Positions 1-8,834 of a stretch of DNA of 64,000 nucleotides are shown here, piece by piece. The position numbers were made by a program, and so were the translations under genes. Source of the DNA: JAWWPY01 sp963822825 (lineage in GTDB: Bacteria; Actinomycetota; Actinomycetes; Streptosporangiales; Streptosporangiaceae); the NCBI GenBank assembly GCA_963822825.1, contig CAWGIW010000025.1, positions 248,001-312,000 on the forward strand, read 5' to 3'. Position 1 is the stretch's first letter; each line of letters starts with the position of its first letter. The notes below the pieces were generated by a model. The model worked only from the letters and a program-made list of their open reading frames with translations, searched no databases and had not been told where the DNA came from.

Positions 1-66
1 CACCGAGCGGGTGGGACCACCGCCGATCCGCTGGGCCGGCGGCTGCGCGGTTACCGGAGTGGCCAT
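1..66 (-). CDS. ABC transporter permease, N-terminal fragment (runs off window)
   Basis: Only the first 22 codons lie in the window. The ATG at 66-64 overlaps the TGA of the upstream ATPase gene (TGATG), which indicates translational coupling. The visible N-terminus (MATPVTAQPPAQRIGGG) is a polar, Pro/Gly-rich cytoplasmic stretch, as often precedes the first membrane helix of ABC-2 type permeases. The call rests on this position directly after a DrrA-like ATPase; no membrane segment is visible yet. Confidence 0.6.
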   Translation of the reverse strand, partial: MATPVTAQPPAQRIGGGPTRSV

Positions 67-1064
67 CAGTCCCGCAGCTCCTTGCCGGTGAGGTTGATGA
101 ACACAGTCTCCAGGCTGGGTTCGGAGATCGACAGGTTGACGAGATCGAATCCGCCGCGCTCCGCGGCCAGGACTATCCGCGGGACGAGCCGGTCGCTGCC
201 CTGCATGTGCAGCTGGAGCCCTCCGTCCACCGGCCGGGTGCGGGTGACGCCCGCCACGTCGCGGGAGAGCAGCTCGGCGAGCAGGCCCGCGTCGCCGCTG
301 GTCTTCACCGTGACCACGGTGTCGGCGCCGACGCTCTGCTTGAGCGCGGCCGGAGTGTCGAGGGCGAGGATCCGGCCGTGGTCCATGATGGCGACCCGCT
401 GGCAGAGCTGATCGGCTTCCTCCATGTAGTGGGTGGTGAGCAGGATGGTCTGGCCGGCGCGGTGCAGCTCGCCCAGGAGGTTCCACAGCGCGAGCCTGCT
501 CTGCGGGTCGAGCCCGGCCGTCGGCTCGTCGAGGAAGAGCACCGATGGGCGATGGAAGATGGCCCGCGCCACCATGAGCCGTTGTGCCATCCCGCCGGAC
601 AGCGCGTACACCGACGCCTTGGCCCACTTGGAGAGCTGGAATTGCTCGAGCAGCTCATCGGCGATCCGCCGGGACGCCTTCGACCCGATACCGAACAGCC
701 GGCCGTGGAAGTAAAGGTTCTCCCAGACGGTGAGCTGCCGGTCGAGGGTGTTCTGCTGTGAAACGATCCCGCTCAGCTGTTTGGCCAGCGCCGGATGCTT
801 CCCGACATCGACGCCCCCCAGAAACGCCCGCCCGGAGGTCGGCACCACACGCGTGGTCAGCATCCCCGCGGTCGTCGTCTTGCCGGCGCCATTGGGCCCC
901 AGCAGGCCGAAGATCTCGCCGCCCTGGACGTCAAGGTTGAGCCCGTCGACGGCGGCGAAGTCCGTCCCCGGATAGACCTTGGTCAGGTCCTCCGTGTGGA
1001 TGACCGAGCCTCCGTCCCCTCCGGGGCGGCCGGTCGTGCTCGCCGGAGCGCTTGCGGTGCTCAT
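66..1064 (-). CDS. ABC transporter ATP-binding protein, DrrA/daunorubicin-resistance type
   Basis: A 332-residue ATPase that would power export of a drug or lipid through the coupled permease at the window edge. Walker A is GLLGPNGAGKTTT (about residues 53-65), the signature is LSGGMAQRL (about 155) and Walker B is VLFLDEPTAGLD (about 175), followed by the H-loop TTHYMEE. The C-terminal 80 residues form the DUF4162-like tail common in DrrA proteins. On the minus strand TACGAT lies 9 nt before the ATG, so the mRNA may be leaderless. The gene is divergent from a MarR-type regulator gene 117 bp away, a common arrangement for regulated drug exporters. The substrate cannot be read from sequence. 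Confidence 0.93.
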   Translation of the reverse strand: MSTASAPASTTGRPGGDGGSVIHTEDLTKVYPGTDFAAVDGLNLDVQGGEIFGLLGPNGAGKTTTAGMLTTRVVPTSGRAFLGGVDVGKHPALAKQLSGIVSQQNTLDRQLTVWENLYFHGRLFGIGSKASRRIADELLEQFQLSKWAKASVYALSGGMAQRLMVARAIFHRPSVLFLDEPTAGLDPQSRLALWNLLGELHRAGQTILLTTHYMEEADQLCQRVAIMDHGRILALDTPAALKQSVGADTVVTVKTSGDAGLLAELLSRDVAGVTRTRPVDGGLQLHMQGSDRLVPRIVLAAERGGFDLVNLSISEPSLETVFINLTGKELRD

Positions 1065-1181
1065 CGCTCACACATCGTAGCGCCGACCTGCCTGCCCCAG
1101 CCGGGGCGCTGCGCGGCCGGGACCGGCTGCGGGTGATCCATCGGGATTGACGATGGAAATGCCAGCCGGAACGCTGGTCGC

Positions 1182-1665
1182 ATGACGCAGGAGCGGGCGC
1201 AGGCCGAGCGGTTCGCCGAGCTCTTCCGGGCCGTGTACCTCACGTTTCATCGCCGCGACGGCCCGCGCAGCCAGCTGGCCGGGGCGCGCGCCGTCCTGGA
1301 GCACCTGGCCATGGCTGGGCCACTCACCGTCGGTGAGGCCGCCGCCCACCTGGGCCGGGCTCAGTCGGTCGTCAGCGAGATCGTCAGCCACCTCGAACGT
1401 CAGAGCCTGCTCGAGCGGGAGAGCGACCCGGCCGACCGGCGGCGAACACTGATCTGGCTTACGCCCGATGGTCACGACGCCCTTGCGCCGCGACCGCGAG
1501 GTGCTCAGCGTGGACCTCCTCGCCCGCACGCTGTCCCGGCTGCCGCCCAGCCAGGCCGCCGCGCTCATCGCCGGGCTCCGGACGCTGGTTGACCTGGCCG
1601 ACCCGTCTCCGGCACCGTCGGAGCGACCCGAAGGAGAAGATCATGACGACAGCACCAGCCTGTGA
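1182..1665 (+). pseudogene. MarR-family regulator with a +1 frameshift
   Basis: The N-terminal frame gives a winged helix with the recognition region LGRAQSVVSEIVSHLERQSLLERESDPADRRRT split over two helices and the wing (D-x-R-D-x-R-R type). After TPDGHDALAP the reading frame becomes nonsense. The MarR C-terminal helix continues in the next frame as RDREVLSVDLLARTLSRLPP and ends at 1665. Removing one base near 1490 (GCGCCGCGAC) restores LARDREVLS. It is either a true pseudogene or an indel error. CCAGC-N6-GCTGG just before the ATG may be an operator. It is divergent from the ABC exporter and overlaps the start of the zinc-ribbon gene at 1643. Confidence 0.75.
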
Positions 1666-1888
1666 AAGCTGCGGCATGCCCATCGAGACTGGGCGGTATT
1701 GTGCCTACTGCACCGACGAAACGGGCGAACTCCAGGTCTTCGACGAGCGGTTTGCGCGGATGGTGGCGTGGCAGGCCCGGCGCCATCCGGACGTGACACG
1801 CCACGACCTCGAGCGTCAGACCCTCGATTACATGGCCACTATGCCCGCGTGGCGAGACCACCCTCGCGTCGCATCGCGTGCAAACTGA
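1643..1888 (+). CDS. small zinc-ribbon protein (Zn_ribbon_2-like)
   Basis: An 81-residue protein beginning MTTAPACESCGMPIETGRYC. Two CxxC pairs (C8/C11 and C20/C23) form a zinc knuckle of the putative zinc-ribbon family PF12674, whose members share SCGMPL-x(n)-YCxYC. The rest is helical and charged (about residues 33-60). The ATG is chosen because GGAG lies 8 nt upstream, and it overlaps the last codons of the preceding MarR frame, which suggests co-transcription. The family has no established biochemical role. Confidence 0.8.
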   Translation: MTTAPACESCGMPIETGRYCAYCTDETGELQVFDERFARMVAWQARRHPDVTRHDLERQTLDYMATMPAWRDHPRVASRAN

Positions 1889-1948
1889 CTGATCGCGGAA
1901 CCCGGCTGGAACGGCTTAAGGGACGTCTGACGGGGAAGAGGCTGGCGG

Positions 1949-2773
1949 GTGAAGACGGCTTTCGTGCTCGGCGGTGGGGGCGTGCTGGGTGCGTACGAGG
2001 TCGGCATGCTCCGGGCCCTGTCAGAAACCGGCATCCGGCCCGATGTGGTCGTGGGCACGTCGGTGGGTGCGATCAATGGCGCGTTCGTGGCGGCTGACCC
2101 GGCGGGGGCGGCGGAGCGGCTGGGCCAGCTGTGGCAGGGCGACGCCCTGCGGCAGGCGTTCAGCGAGACGCTATGGGGTCGTGTGGCCCGGCTGGTGCGT
2201 TCTGGTACGCACCTGCACTCGATCGAGCCGCTGCGCCGCATGCTGGACGAGATGCTTCCTGGCGGCGACTTCGCCGATCTGGAGCTGCCATTTCACTGCG
2301 TTGCGGCCAGCATCGAACGCGCCACCGCGCGCTGGTTCAGCAGCGGGCCCATCGTGCCCGCCGTGCTGGCCTCGTGCGCCGTCCCCGGGCTGCTGCCACC
2401 GGTTGAGGTCAACGGCGAGCACTACTTCGATGGCGGGCTCGTCCATTCCATCCCGGTCGGGCGGGCCGTCGCCCTGGGTGCTCGCGATGTCTACGTCCTG
2501 CACGTAGGCCGGATCGAGCGCCCCCTGACGGTGCCCCGCCGTCCCTGGGAAGTGGGGCTGGTGGCCTTCGAGATCGCCCGCCGCCACCGATTCCACGAGG
2601 AAATGGCGGCCTTGCCCGACGGCGTCCGGGTCCACGTCCTGCCGGCCGGGGGAGACCGGCGCCCGCCAGATCTGTCCCAGCTTCGGTACCGCGACAGGTC
2701 TAATGTCAGAGCGAGTATCGAGCGTGCGTACACAGCGTCCGCGGGCTACCTCGCCGAGCGGGTCGGACACTGA
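1949..2773 (+). CDS. patatin-like phospholipase (RssA/NTE type)
   Basis: A 274-residue cytosolic or membrane-associated lipid acyl hydrolase. The oxyanion loop is GGGGVLGA (residues 8-15), the catalytic serine is S38 in GTSVG, and the catalytic aspartate is in the DGG of HYFDGGLVHSIPVG (about 160). The GTG start has a purine-rich site (GGGGAAGAGG) in front. The acyltransferase gene follows 30 bp downstream on the same strand, so the pair may remodel phospholipids: one enzyme removes acyl chains and the next adds them. This functional pairing is inferred from adjacency. Confidence 0.9.
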   Translation: MKTAFVLGGGGVLGAYEVGMLRALSETGIRPDVVVGTSVGAINGAFVAADPAGAAERLGQLWQGDALRQAFSETLWGRVARLVRSGTHLHSIEPLRRMLDEMLPGGDFADLELPFHCVAASIERATARWFSSGPIVPAVLASCAVPGLLPPVEVNGEHYFDGGLVHSIPVGRAVALGARDVYVLHVGRIERPLTVPRRPWEVGLVAFEIARRHRFHEEMAALPDGVRVHVLPAGGDRRPPDLSQLRYRDRSNVRASIERAYTASAGYLAERVGH

Positions 2774-2803
2774 GCCAGCCGTCGGCGACGGGAGGAGTCG
2801 GCC

Positions 2804-3868
2804 ATGGTCCCACCCAGGCCGGTTCGTCGGGTGGTGCTGGCACCGCTCGCCGTCGTCATCGCGGCCGCCTTCGTGGTGCTGTCTCCGCTGCTCGCCCTGG
2901 CGACTCTGGCGTTCGGGCTGGTCCGACGGCCCCGGCCGGGCCGCCTGCGGGGCCTTCGGCTGCTGTATTTCGCGCTCGTCTGGCTGGTGGCCGAGACGGC
3001 GGCGCTGTTCATGTGCCTGGGCCTGTGGGTAGTGAGCGGATTCGGCGGCCGGCTGCGCACGGAGCCGTACCAGAGCCGGCATTACGCGATCATGCGGTGG
3101 TTTCTTGACTCGCTGTATCGCGCGGCCACCAGGACGTTCGGTCTGCGGATCGAGGTCGAGGAACCAGAATTCACCGCCGAGGAACAAGCGGCCCGGCTGG
3201 CCCGGCCCGTCATCGTGCTCAGCCGCCACGCCGGACCGGGTGACTCATTTCTGCTCGTTCACGAGCTGCTCAGCGTCTACGGGCGGCGGCCGCGTGTCGT
3301 CATGAAGGCGACGATGCAGCTTGATCCGGGCGTGGATGTCCTGGCCAATCGGCTGCCCAACGTGTTCGTCCAGCGCCGCCGGATGGGCGAGAAGGTCTAC
3401 GTCGAGCAGATCGAGCGGCTGGCCCGGGGGCTGGATCCGGCCGGTGCGCTGGTGATCTTCCCAGAGGGCGGCAACTGGACGCCCGGCCGGTGGCGGCGCG
3501 GCATCCGGCGGCTGGAGCAGCGGGGCCGGCCTGACCTGGCCGCGCGGGCACGGGACATGCCCAACCTGCTCGCGCCTCGGGCCGGGGGAGCGCTGGCCGC
3601 CATCGCGGCCTGCCCGGACGCCGACGTGATCTTCGTGGCCCATGCCGGGCTGGACCGGCTCGTCAGTGTGCGCGACATCTGGCGAAGCCTGCCGATGGAC
3701 CAGACCGTCTGCGCGAAGTGGTGGCGGGTCCCCGTCGGCCAGGTACCGCGTTCTGGAGATCATGAAGCTCAGGTGCGGTGGCTCTATGACTGGTGGGAGC
3801 GCATCGACACGTGGATCTCCGAGAACCGGCCAGAGGCAGGCCGTGGTACGGCGGTAACGCAGATGTAA
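2804..3868 (+). CDS. membrane lysophospholipid acyltransferase (PlsC-like)
   Basis: A 354-residue protein with two N-terminal membrane helices (about residues 10-38 and 50-75). The PlsC/LPLAT domain follows: HAGPGD supplies the HxxxxD catalytic motif (about 145) and FPEGGNW the FPEG acceptor-binding motif (about 220). It transfers an acyl chain to a lysophospholipid or glycerol phosphate at the inner membrane face. The ATG has a strong GGGAGGAG site upstream. It is 30 bp after the patatin gene, so an operon is likely. Its C-terminus is longer than in minimal PlsC, like the larger actinobacterial LPLAT proteins. Confidence 0.88.
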   Translation: MVPPRPVRRVVLAPLAVVIAAAFVVLSPLLALATLAFGLVRRPRPGRLRGLRLLYFALVWLVAETAALFMCLGLWVVSGFGGRLRTEPYQSRHYAIMRWFLDSLYRAATRTFGLRIEVEEPEFTAEEQAARLARPVIVLSRHAGPGDSFLLVHELLSVYGRRPRVVMKATMQLDPGVDVLANRLPNVFVQRRRMGEKVYVEQIERLARGLDPAGALVIFPEGGNWTPGRWRRGIRRLEQRGRPDLAARARDMPNLLAPRAGGALAAIAACPDADVIFVAHAGLDRLVSVRDIWRSLPMDQTVCAKWWRVPVGQVPRSGDHEAQVRWLYDWWERIDTWISENRPEAGRGTAVTQM

Positions 3869-4057
3869 TAAAGAAACAGATTATGAAACGATTGGAGCCG
3901 TTGTAACACCCGCCCAAAGTATCGTGCGCTTTGACCGCCACCGACCACCGGTTGCCGGTCGTGACCGGCGCCGGGCTCCCCGGGGCTGACGACACGTCCA
4001 ATCTCGTCACCCCGTGGTCGCCAGTGCAGTCCGGTGGGCCTGGCATTATAGAGAGCG

Positions 4058-4225
4058 ATGAAAAACTCCGCCGCCTCCCGCTTCCCGGTGACCGTGACGC
4101 ACCTCCCGGTCGTGCGTTGCCAGATTTGCCAGCGCACCATCGCCTACCGGCCTGGCCAGGTCAGCACCGTTCTGACCGAGCATTACCAGAGAGAGCACCC
4201 CGAAGCGCTCGACGTCTCCGCCTGA
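4058..4225 (+). CDS. 55-residue Cys/His small protein, conserved type
   Basis: The short ORF starts MKNSAASRFPVTVTHLP and contains VRCQICQRTIAYRPGQ followed by a TEHYQREHPE stretch. One CxxC and two downstream histidines make a plausible single zinc-binding site (C-x2-C ... H-x4-H). TATAGA lies 5 nt before the ATG and no ribosome site is seen, so the transcript may be leaderless. Codon use is normal for the window, with G or C in most third positions. Function unknown. Such mini zinc proteins may bind nucleic acid, but nothing here proves it. Confidence 0.6.
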   Translation: MKNSAASRFPVTVTHLPVVRCQICQRTIAYRPGQVSTVLTEHYQREHPEALDVSA

Positions 4226-4371
4226 AGACGTCAGCGAACTGTCCGGGTCCTGGTACTCCAGCCGTAGATCGTGATCTTCGTGGTTGCCTGGCTTGCCGCT
4301 GGTAGTGGCGTGTTGGGGCGCGCTGCTGGCAGCGCCGCCGCCAGGCGCTGGGCTCCGCTGTGCCCAGCCGG

Positions 4372-4743
4372 TCAGAGCGGAGCTGGCTCGTCTGCCGGGA
4401 GAACGCGTTTGGGGGCTGCGGTCAGCAGAGTGGCGATGCCGAAGGTGAGGAGGCACAACCCGGCTCCGGGGCCAGTGATCGCCGATGGCGCCACTGCCGA
4501 GGCCAGACCAGCCATCAGGGCCGCCGCAGCCACCGCGATGAGCAGCATCCCGAGTGGACGCAACGACGGGTTATCCAGGGCCGAGGCGAGCGGGAAGAAA
4601 TGCACTCCGACACCGAAGCAGATCCACACTGGAACCCATTGATACTGCCCGGTCGCTCCCAGCACGGCTGCGCCGGCGCCCAGCAGCCCGAACTCCAGGC
4701 CAACGATGACGTTGTAGCGGCGCCGGACCACTGGGTCATTCAT
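4372..4743 (-). CDS. small integral membrane protein, C-terminal partner of a pair
   Basis: About 123 residues from the ATG at 4743 (MNDPVVRRRYNVIVGLEFG). Four hydrophobic segments are visible: VIVGLEFGLLGAGAAVLGA, WVPVWICFGVGVHFFPLA, LGMLLIAVAAAALMAGLA and GLCLLTFGIATLL. The start codon overlaps the stop of the upstream membrane gene by 8 nt (ATGAATGA). The two halves read like one six-helix protein, so this may be a naturally split pair or one gene broken by an indel. Function unknown. Confidence 0.65.
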   Translation of the reverse strand: MNDPVVRRRYNVIVGLEFGLLGAGAAVLGATGQYQWVPVWICFGVGVHFFPLASALDNPSLRPLGMLLIAVAAAALMAGLASAVAPSAITGPGAGLCLLTFGIATLLTAAPKRVLPADEPAPL

Positions 4744-4957
4744 GGCCGGCAACCGGCCGGCTGACCGTCTTAGCCACTATGACCCCGGCCACCGCGAGCA
4801 GTGCAGCCAGCGCGGTACCTGCGGCTAAAGGAACCACCAGCCATGACGGCGCGGCCGCCTGACCCCACCCGAACCACATCAACGCGAAGAACCCATCAAC
4901 CGCCACGGTGACACCGCGGCTGCGCCCCGTTGGGAAGAAGCCCGGTGTGCGGTTCAT
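4736..4957 (-). CDS. small membrane protein, N-terminal partner of a pair
   Basis: A 73-residue protein with two hydrophobic segments (VDGFFALMWFGWGQA and WLVVPLAAGTALAALLAVAGVIVA). It overlaps the next membrane gene by 8 nt, so ribosomes could re-initiate directly. The first residues (MNRTPGFFPTGRSRG) look like a normal cytoplasmic N-terminus. No catalytic or binding motif is visible. It is annotated separately because both frames have proper starts and stops, but a one-gene origin is possible. Confidence 0.6.
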   Translation of the reverse strand: MNRTPGFFPTGRSRGVTVAVDGFFALMWFGWGQAAAPSWLVVPLAAGTALAALLAVAGVIVAKTVSRPVAGHE

Positions 4958-5036
4958 CCTGCCATTCTCGCACCTGCCCCGCAGCTCTGCAGATCAGCGA
5001 TGCTCACTACGCCAGCTGGACGCACCGGCTGGAGTA

Positions 5037-5860
5037 CTAGGCGCCCCGGGTCGCGGTGTCCGGTGCCAGCGACAACGTCTCGTCGGTCTCCAGCACCGAC
5101 TTGAGGTTGGACAGGATCATCGGCCACCCCTGGCTGACGCCATTGAGCATCTCGCTGTCCGGCGGGAAGTCGTCATGCCGGACGGTCAGCTTGACCGCTG
5201 CTCCCACGGGCTGGATCTCGAAGGTCACCTTCGAGATCGGTTCCTTCCGCAGCTCGGCGAGCTTCTCGTCGCTCCAGCCGAACATCGCCGCCATCTCCGG
5301 CTGGTAGTTGTGCCAGGTGTACGACAGTCTCCGGTACGGCTCGGACACGAGTACCCGCTGATCCCAGTCGTGGGACTCGTGGTTGGCGGTCATCTTCCAT
5401 TCGATCGGCGATCCGGTCTGCCAGTCAGACTTGGGGCCGCCTCCCCGAAGTAGCGGCGGATGAAGGCCGTCTCGGTGAGCGCCCTCCAGAGCTTCTCGGG
5501 CGTCGTGGCGATGTAGGTCACGTACAAGAACTCGGTCTGGCTCACGGCGCTGTCCTCCAGGGCTCGCTTGAGGTCCGCGAGGACGCGGGCGCGCTCGCGG
5601 TGGTATTGGCTGATCCAGCGGTCGGCGATGTCGTTGATGGGCGCCGCGTTCAGGTAGTGGAGCTTCTCCCGGCCCTGGCGCACCGTGGTCACGAGGCCCG
5701 CGCCTTCGAGCACGGCGAGGTGCTTCGTCACGGACTGGCGCGCGATGTCGAGGCCCGCGCAGAGGTCGCGCAGGCTCTGGCCGTTTCGTTCGCGGAGCTG
5801 GTCGAGCAGATGACGACGGTTGCGATCGGCCAGCGCCCGGAATACCGCATCCATGGTCAT
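5037..5860 (-). pseudogene. ArsR-type HTH fused to SRPBCC (AHSA1) domain, frameshifted
   Basis: The ATG at 5860 begins MTMDAVFRALADRNRRHLLD, a classic ArsR winged helix (recognition helix around SVTKHLAVLEGAGLV). It continues into an AHSA1/SRPBCC fold (TYIATTPEKLWRALTETAFIRRYFG). At about 5445-5452 the frame breaks. The rest (GPKSDWQTGSPIEWKMT ... VTFEIQPVGAAVKLTVRHDDFPP) is in another frame and ends at 5037. Adding one G to the GGGG run restores RYFGGGGPKSDW. ArsR-SRPBCC fusions of about 270 residues are common in actinomycetes and are thought to sense a hydrophobic ligand. It is a pseudogene or a homopolymer sequencing error. Confidence 0.8.
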
Positions 5861-5999
5861 ACCGCCCACGATCCCATCCGATACGCAGCCTGCTGGCTGC
5901 ACTTCCGGTTCCCAGATAAGCAGCCGTTTGGCTGCCTGTCAAGAGGACGCCGGCCAGGACTAGCCAAAAGGACACTGACCAGCGCTAGCATGGTCCGCT

Positions 6000-7217
6000 A
6001 TGCGAATGATGGGGGGGTTCGGGAGACTGGTGACGGCCGTCGCGTCGGCACTGGCCCTGGCCGCCTGCGGAGGGACCGCCCCCGGGAAGGTGACTTCGGC
6101 CAGCACGATCCGCCTGTCACAAAGCGTCCAGCTGGCCAAGCCGCCGGCCCTGAGCACTCGGCCCACCCCGTCCCCGACGCACAAGCCGTCCCCGAAGGCC
6201 GCTGCCACCCATCGGGCGCCCGCGGCTGCGCTGCTTGAAGCCGGCAACCCGAACGGCACCGCCTTCGTGCCCGCCGCGGCGCAGCCGGTCAACACCTCTC
6301 ACCCAACGCACGTCATCGGCAACGGCACGCCAGCGAGCTGCACGTCAGCGGCGGTGGTCGCGGACGTCGCGGCGGGCGGCATCATCACCTTCAACTGCGG
6401 TCCGGAGCCGGTGACCATCGCCATGCAGGCGACGGCCGCGGTCTCCAATACCAGCCAGGAAGTGGTCCTCGACGGCGGCGGCAAGGTGACGTTGAGCGGC
6501 GGGGGGGTCCGCCAGATCCTGTTCATGGACACCTGTGGCGGGCACGTCGCATCAGGAAACTGCTGGAGCCAGTCCTGGCCGCAGCTCACCGTGCAGAACC
6601 TGACCTTCGCCGACGGCAACGCCACCAGCAGCGACAACGTCAACGGCGGCGGTGGCGCCATCTGGGTCCTCGGCGGCCAGCTCAAGGTCATCAACTCGAT
6701 GTTCCTCGATAACCGCTGCTATGCCACCGGCCCGGACCTCGGCGGCGCGGCGATCCGGGCGCAGGGGCCAGCGTCTCAGTCGGGTGTCCCCGACAGCCTG
6801 CCGGTCTATATCGTGCACAGCACGTTCCGCGGCGGCGTCTGCTCCAATGGCGGCGCGCTCAGCAGCATCGGCGTGTCCTGGGTGGTCCTCAACAGCCTCA
6901 TGACCGGAAATCAGGCCATCGGCGTGGGCGCCAACCCGGCCAACCCGGGCACCCCGGGCGGCGGCAGCGGCGCGGCCATCTACACCGACGGTGACCAGTA
7001 CACCGTGACGGTCGCCGGCACCGTGATCGAGAACAACACCGCTCGCGAGGGCGGCGGCGCCATCTTCTATGTCAGCGACGACAACTCCGGCACGCTGACG
7101 CTCCAGGGCTCCACGCTGCATAACAACCCCAGCGAGGGCTTCTCGACGGCTGGCTACCCGGGCATCTTCTTCCATAGCAACGGCAGCCCGATCGTGAGCG
7201 GCTCATCGCTCAGCTGA
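6000..7217 (+). CDS. secreted lipoprotein with parallel beta-helix (right-handed) domain
   Basis: 405 residues. The lipoprotein signal is MRMMGGFGRLVTAVASALAL with lipobox LAAC (lipidated Cys at about 23). A Pro/Thr/Lys-rich linker (about 50-75) leads to a repetitive beta-helix with motifs such as LTVQNLTFADGN, GGGGAIWV, IVHSTFRGGVCSNGGAL and VIENNTAREGGGAIFY, typical of pectate-lyase-fold or polymorphic-outer-membrane-like proteins. It is probably anchored on the outer face of the membrane. TAGCAT lies 8 nt before the ATG, so it is likely leaderless. No catalytic triad can be identified, so a binding or structural role is as likely as a polysaccharide lyase. Confidence 0.82.
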   Translation: MRMMGGFGRLVTAVASALALAACGGTAPGKVTSASTIRLSQSVQLAKPPALSTRPTPSPTHKPSPKAAATHRAPAAALLEAGNPNGTAFVPAAAQPVNTSHPTHVIGNGTPASCTSAAVVADVAAGGIITFNCGPEPVTIAMQATAAVSNTSQEVVLDGGGKVTLSGGGVRQILFMDTCGGHVASGNCWSQSWPQLTVQNLTFADGNATSSDNVNGGGGAIWVLGGQLKVINSMFLDNRCYATGPDLGGAAIRAQGPASQSGVPDSLPVYIVHSTFRGGVCSNGGALSSIGVSWVVLNSLMTGNQAIGVGANPANPGTPGGGSGAAIYTDGDQYTVTVAGTVIENNTAREGGGAIFYVSDDNSGTLTLQGSTLHNNPSEGFSTAGYPGIFFHSNGSPIVSGSSLS

Positions 7218-7380
7218 AGCCGCGACTCCCCTCGATCACCCGCCCGCCCGGGCCGCGAACCGGCGGGCCAGCTCGTCTCCGCTGTCGGCCGGCCCTGTAA
7301 TTGCGTTGATCTTCACGACGGTCATGTGCCCGATGATGCCAGCCCGTCTACGGCCTGGCGGGGGCCGGCCAACGTCTGGG

Positions 7381-8265
7381 TTACGCCGGGGGCGCGGTCT
7401 GCGGGTGCTGGGAGGCGGCGCTCGCCGGGTCGAGGTCGCCGCGCTGGAGAAGGTGGCCAGGAACCGGGGGGAATGGCGCGGCGCTGCTGACGGTCAGGTC
7501 GGAAGTGATGTGCAGAAGTTCGCCTGGGTCCAGCAGCCGCCAGCCAGGATCGTCGTCCATCTGCTCGCTGGCAATGATCACGGCCGGGCGGTCGGCCAGG
7601 TGCGGCGACCGGGCATGGATCCGGCTGGTCCGGGCCTCGAGGCCGCGGCCGGTTCCGGTGCCGCCCGCCGGCCGGGCCAGCGCGTACAGTTCGTGGGTGG
7701 CCGGGTAGCGCAGCGCCCACAGGTCCGTCGCGGTGGTCAGCACCAGGTTGAGAGCGTAGACGGGCAGTCGTTCGCTGATCCAGCCGACCGCCGCGGTGAG
7801 GCCTTCGGCCAGGTCGCCGCCGCGCCGGCGGGTCTCGGCGGTGATCAGCGCGAAGACGCGTTCACTGTCCGTTTCGCCGCCCACGAGGCCGCCCGCGCCC
7901 AGGTCCGCGAGCCGCCGGTCGAGCTCGGTGAGTCCCTGCACCACGCCGTTGTGGGCGAACAATCGTCCGTCTTGCTCGAACGGGTGGGTGTTGGCCAGCG
8001 TGTGGTCGCCGGTGCTGGCGTAGCGGACATGGGCCACGAACGTCGTGCCGCGCAGGTCGTGGGCGGCGGCCGCGAACTGCGTGTCCTCCCAGGCGGCAAT
8101 CGGCTGCTTGCTGACTGTCGCCTTCCCGTCCGCCCCGAACGCTCCGACGCCCGCGCCGTCGGGGTTGTGATGACTCTGCGCGGCCAGGCTGTCCGGGGCG
8201 TCAATGAGCCAGAACGTCGCCGCCACCTCGGCGGTACCGGCGTGCAGGCCGAACAGCCGGCACAT
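7381..8265 (-). CDS. class II glutamine amidotransferase (YafJ/EgtC-like)
   Basis: A 294-residue Ntn-hydrolase. The mature nucleophile is Cys2 (MCRLFGLHAG). Glutamine-binding motifs RYAST, NTHPF, AHNGVV and GETDSE follow in the expected order for stand-alone class II amidotransferases. It would hydrolyse glutamine or a gamma-glutamyl amide. The EgtC branch (ergothioneine pathway) is possible, but no other egt genes are present here, so the substrate is open. The ATG follows GGGGGAAC and lies 9 bp after the stop of the upstream helical protein gene, so the two are co-transcribed. Confidence 0.88.
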   Translation of the reverse strand: MCRLFGLHAGTAEVAATFWLIDAPDSLAAQSHHNPDGAGVGAFGADGKATVSKQPIAAWEDTQFAAAAHDLRGTTFVAHVRYASTGDHTLANTHPFEQDGRLFAHNGVVQGLTELDRRLADLGAGGLVGGETDSERVFALITAETRRRGGDLAEGLTAAVGWISERLPVYALNLVLTTATDLWALRYPATHELYALARPAGGTGTGRGLEARTSRIHARSPHLADRPAVIIASEQMDDDPGWRLLDPGELLHITSDLTVSSAAPFPPVPGHLLQRGDLDPASAASQHPQTAPPA

Positions 8266-8274
8266 AGGTTCCCC

Positions 8275-8676
8275 CTAGGAGACGGTCGCCGGCCAGGGCA
8301 GCCGGTCCGGCCCGACCCAGCGGGCCCGGCTGCCCGCGCTGGCCAGCAGCCCGGGGGAGTAGTGGGCGTCGAGCAGCCGGCCATCAAGGAGTCTGGGATA
8401 CCGGGCCAGGAACGCCTCAAACCCGAGGCCGGGAGCCTCCTCGAGGTGGTGGGCGACCAGGGCGACCCACACAGCCGTCCTCGTCGCCGAGTAACGCTCC
8501 GGATGGCCGTGGGACGCCGCCAGCGCGCGCAATCCGGCGTCCGCGCGCCTCAGCGCCTCGTCCTGGCCGTATCTGCGGACGTACAGCCAGGCCATGCGCA
8601 GGTGGTCACGGTGACCGAAGCCGTGATCCCGCAGCGCGCCGCTGGTGAAGGCGTCAAGGAACGCGTCGTCGTCCAT
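8275..8676 (-). CDS. conserved helical protein upstream of amidotransferase
   Basis: 133 residues from MDDDAFLDAFTSGALRDHGF. It is helix-rich with HRDHLRMAWLYVRR, HPERYSATRTAVWVALVAHHLEE and FEAFLARYPRLLDGRLLDAHYSP. Several histidines and acidic residues might bind a metal, but no known motif is complete. The start was chosen at the first Met that gives a normal N-terminus, because upstream sequence in this frame is Arg/Gly-rich and unlike protein. Its gene is 9 bp from the class II amidotransferase gene, so the two probably act together. Function not recognised. Confidence 0.7.
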   Translation of the reverse strand: MDDDAFLDAFTSGALRDHGFGHRDHLRMAWLYVRRYGQDEALRRADAGLRALAASHGHPERYSATRTAVWVALVAHHLEEAPGLGFEAFLARYPRLLDGRLLDAHYSPGLLASAGSRARWVGPDRLPWPATVS

Positions 8677-8834
8677 AAGGCCCACAGTAGGTTCCCCGGC
8701 ACATCCGCGGCCACAGGATTCCCGGTCCTGGAACCCGGGGACCTGGCCGGCGCCCGCCACCGGGTGGCGGCAGGCCGCCGCGGCCGGGGACCTGCGCGGT
8801 TCGCTGTACGCGTCCGCTCAGCTGACGGGCGGGG

